Part shown: piece after piece, positions 62,499-64,000 of the stretch
Layout: every line of letters starts with the position of its first letter
How positions within the stretch are numbered: position 1 is the first letter of the stretch
Assembly: GCF_017642925.1 (NCBI RefSeq)
Contig: NZ_JAEPOL010000004.1
Location: 62,001-126,000 of the forward strand
Length of the DNA stretch: 64,000 bases
Direction: 5' to 3'
DNA from: Maricaulis sp.
GTDB taxonomy: Bacteria; Pseudomonadota; Alphaproteobacteria; Caulobacterales; Maricaulaceae
The notes under the pieces: model-generated
Told to the model about the DNA's origin: nothing
Databases searched by the model: none
The model's input: only the letters and a program-made list of their open reading frames with translations
Translations under genes and position numbers: made by a program

Positions 62499-62534
62499 AG
62501 CAATTTCACGGCCATCGATGCCAATGAAATTGCT
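62499..62534. repeat. Hairpin element directly after the second TadG-like gene
   Basis: AGCAATTTCA (62499-62508) and TGAAATTGCT (62525-62534) form a perfect ten-base-pair stem with a 16-base loop. It begins at the first base after the TAA, and TTTTTTG follows 6 bases later, so it may also terminate transcription. Confidence 0.75.
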
Positions 62535-62554
62535 CCAGCTTTTTTGTTGAGCGA

Positions 62555-62605
62555 TCGCATTTTCGAACCGCAAAACCGGTTCCCACTTTTGCTGAAAATG
62601 CTCTA
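62555..62605 (-). repeat. Stop-codon-abutting hairpin, copy 2
   Basis: This is the same 51-base element as at 27462-27512, with one base changed in the loop (GTGGGAACCGG). On the minus strand its first three bases are the TAG stop of the FKBP gene. Confidence 0.82.
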
Positions 62606-63214
62606 GCCGGCATCGTCCGCGGGATCGGCCTCGCCGTTTTCAGCTTCAGGCAGCCCCACCAGCTCGAGCTGGAAGACCAGCGCCTGGTTGGGACCGATCG
62701 GTCCGCCCGGCGTGCCGCGCACGCCATAGCCCAGATCCGGCGAAATGTAGAGTTCCCAAGTCTCGCCGACCCGCATCAGCGGCAGGGCCTCGACCCAGCC
62801 GCGGATCAGGCGGTCGGACGGGAAGGTTGCCGGCTGGCCGCGTGAATAGGAGGAGTCGAACTCCTCGCCGTGCGGAAACAGGCCGCGATAATGCACCGTC
62901 ACCAGATCGCCGCGTTCCGGCGAAAGGGCATCCTCACCGGCCGACTGGCGGATGCGGAAGACAAGACCATTGTCGAGTTCGAACACGCAGCGTTCCTCGC
63001 GGACGCTGTCGAGATAGGCCGTCGCCGCGTCGGCATTTTCCTGCGCGCTCGGACGGCTTTCCGGCGCGTCCACTGTCAGGATGGCCGTGTCGTCCGGCGT
63101 GTTGCAGCTGCGGGCCCGGGCGATGGCTTCCGCGTCCGTCGCGGGCGGCGCCGCCGTACAGCCTGCAACGAGGCCCAGAACAGCAACAGTCGTCAACCAG
63201 CTGAATGTCTTCAT
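62603..63214 (-). CDS. FKBP-type peptidyl-prolyl isomerase lipoprotein
   Basis: A 203-residue lipoprotein. The signal peptide ends in a lipobox (LGLVAGC, Cys19). The C-terminal FKBP domain has VTVHYRGLFPHGEEFDSSYS, LIRGWVEALPLMRVGETWEL and YGVRGTPGGPIGPNQALVF. It should assist folding of proteins in the periplasm. The N-terminal part with CNTPDD and CVFELDNG is specific to this clade. Its stop codon belongs to a palindromic repeat. Confidence 0.9.
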   Translation of the reverse strand: MKTFSWLTTVAVLGLVAGCTAAPPATDAEAIARARSCNTPDDTAILTVDAPESRPSAQENADAATAYLDSVREERCVFELDNGLVFRIRQSAGEDALSPERGDLVTVHYRGLFPHGEEFDSSYSRGQPATFPSDRLIRGWVEALPLMRVGETWELYISPDLGYGVRGTPGGPIGPNQALVFQLELVGLPEAENGEADPADDAG

Positions 63215-63234
63215 CTCTCAAACCCTCCGGGTAC

Positions 63235-64000
63235 TCACTCGCCGTCACGCGGCAGGATAGTAACGCGCCAGCTGTCCTGCGGTTGCAGATAGGTCTCGGC
63301 GAGCGCCACGAGATCCTCACGCGTGATGCTCTCATAGTCGGCGGTCAGGGCCCGGATCCGCTCCAGCCGGTCCGGGTGCGACCAGGACTGCGCCAGCCAG
63401 CTCATCCAGGCGCCGTTGTTCTCGAACGCATTCTCGATCTGTTCGAGCAGCGGACGGCGGGCCCGCAGCACTTCGTCCTCGGTGATCTCGCCCGCGGCGA
63501 GGTCGGCCGCCAGCTCCTCGATCGCGGCATAGGTCGCGTCGACATTCTCGATGCGGACATCGGCCCCGACATAGAGATAGCCGTAATCGGGATAGACGTC
63601 GGACGTGTTGGTATTGTTGAAGGCCGAATAGGTGAAGCCCTCCTGCTCGCGCAAGCGCTCGGTCAGCTTGAGATCGAACACGGCCCGCAGCAACGACAGG
63701 GCCCGCGTGCGGCGCGGATCGCTGTCGTCGAAGGTCGGCCAGTAGACATTCGCCATCGCCTGGTAGTCGGGACCGTTGTGATACAGCACGACAGGCTCTT
63801 CGACCGGGTCCGGGAAGCGGATGGTGCGGGCCTCGTCATAGTCCGGCCAGCTCCCAGCGCGCTGCGGCAGCGCACCGAGCGTCGGGGCCAGCGCCGCGAC
63901 GAGATCCGCCTCGGACACATCGCCGACCACAGTCACCTCGATCGGTGCTTCCTCCAGGGCCGGCTCCAGGAAAGCCTGGACGGCGGCCATGTCGATGGCG
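63235..64000 (-). CDS. M16 family (insulinase-like) peptidase, C-terminal part
   Basis: The frame is open to the window edge, so the N-terminus is missing. The visible 254 residues contain the M16 C-terminal domain: VTVVGDVSEADLVAALAPTL, YQAMANVYWPTFDDSDPRRT and LLRAVFDLKLTERLREQEGF, then TYSAFN. The inactive half of M16 peptidases holds this region; the HxxEH zinc site would lie in the part not seen. It ends 20 bases before the FKBP gene on the same strand. Confidence 0.88.
   Translation of the reverse strand, partial: AIDMAAVQAFLEPALEEAPIEVTVVGDVSEADLVAALAPTLGALPQRAGSWPDYDEARTIRFPDPVEEPVVLYHNGPDYQAMANVYWPTFDDSDPRRTRALSLLRAVFDLKLTERLREQEGFTYSAFNNTNTSDVYPDYGYLYVGADVRIENVDATYAAIEELAADLAAGEITEDEVLRARRPLLEQIENAFENNGAWMSWLAQSWSHPDRLERIRALTADYESITREDLVALAETYLQPQDSWRVTILPRDGE

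Overview
The window looks like chromosomal DNA of a GC-rich alphaproteobacterium of the Caulobacterales/Maricaulales type (Hyphomonadaceae- or Maricaulis-like). This is inferred from the gene set, not from a database search. The evidence is a GapR nucleoid protein (11268-11558), a TrcR/DUF1013 regulator (39566-40231), the RcdA protease adaptor next to rpmE (41714-42545), a DgcA-like diguanylate cyclase (34309-35046), a TacA-like sigma-54 regulator (12798-14258), a split pntAA/pntAB/pntB operon behind an aa3 oxidase subunit IV, and the order suhB-efp-Sel1-thiE followed by fba-pgk-gap. No rRNA, tRNA, CRISPR array, prophage, integrase or insertion sequence was seen. Most of the window is housekeeping DNA; the unusual content is mainly in intergenic repeats and leader structures.

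Layout. 1-6.4 kb: two DUF1194 proteins, LysE exporter, ClpP/SppA-fold membrane protein, rpmJ, HAD phosphatase and a pair of acyl-CoA dehydrogenases. 6.5-12.6 kb: MASE1-type PAS histidine kinase overlapping a single-domain response regulator, a TPR protein, an alpha/beta hydrolase, gapR and two uncharacterised proteins. 12.6-19.6 kb: TacA-like regulator, CPBP protease, hydrolase, a 715-bp repeat-rich gap, and a DesK/DesR-like operon with a membrane protein. 19.8-23.9 kb: oxidase subunit IV and the pnt transhydrogenase operon, which carries an extra membrane protein. 23.9-30.4 kb: SatD-type pair, methyltransferase, DUF6265, DUF4269, 2OG oxygenase, DksA-like zinc finger and an ABC-2 exporter. 30.6-36.4 kb: rpsU and coq9 diverging, phosphoesterase, purK/purE, GGDEF protein, two YdcH proteins and ubiX. 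36.4-46.8 kb: TPR, SDR, AraC, VOC, trcR, quinone reductase, DUF1192-rcdA-rpmE, esterase, GNAT, a ccdAB toxin-antitoxin pair and a MotA-like/OmpA-like envelope pair. 47-55.3 kb: azoR, suhB, efp, Sel1, thiE, a secreted protein, and fba, pgk, gap. 55.6-64 kb: sqdB, a GIY-YIG nuclease inside a palindromic repeat array, argE, two tandem TadG-like VWA proteins, an FKBP lipoprotein and the C-terminal part of an M16 peptidase.

Themes. Several cell-cycle and chromosome proteins (GapR, TrcR, RcdA, DgcA-like, TacA-like) lie within about 31 kb. Central carbon metabolism (fba, pgk, gap) is collinear, with a LacI-type palindrome beyond gap. Three kinds of short palindrome recur. The first is a long/short composite repeat that surrounds the GIY-YIG gene and occurs alone elsewhere. 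The second is a hairpin placed directly after stop codons, whose stems differ by compensating changes while its loop stays constant. The third is a set of classic rho-independent terminators, two of which sit almost on the Shine-Dalgarno sequence of the next gene.
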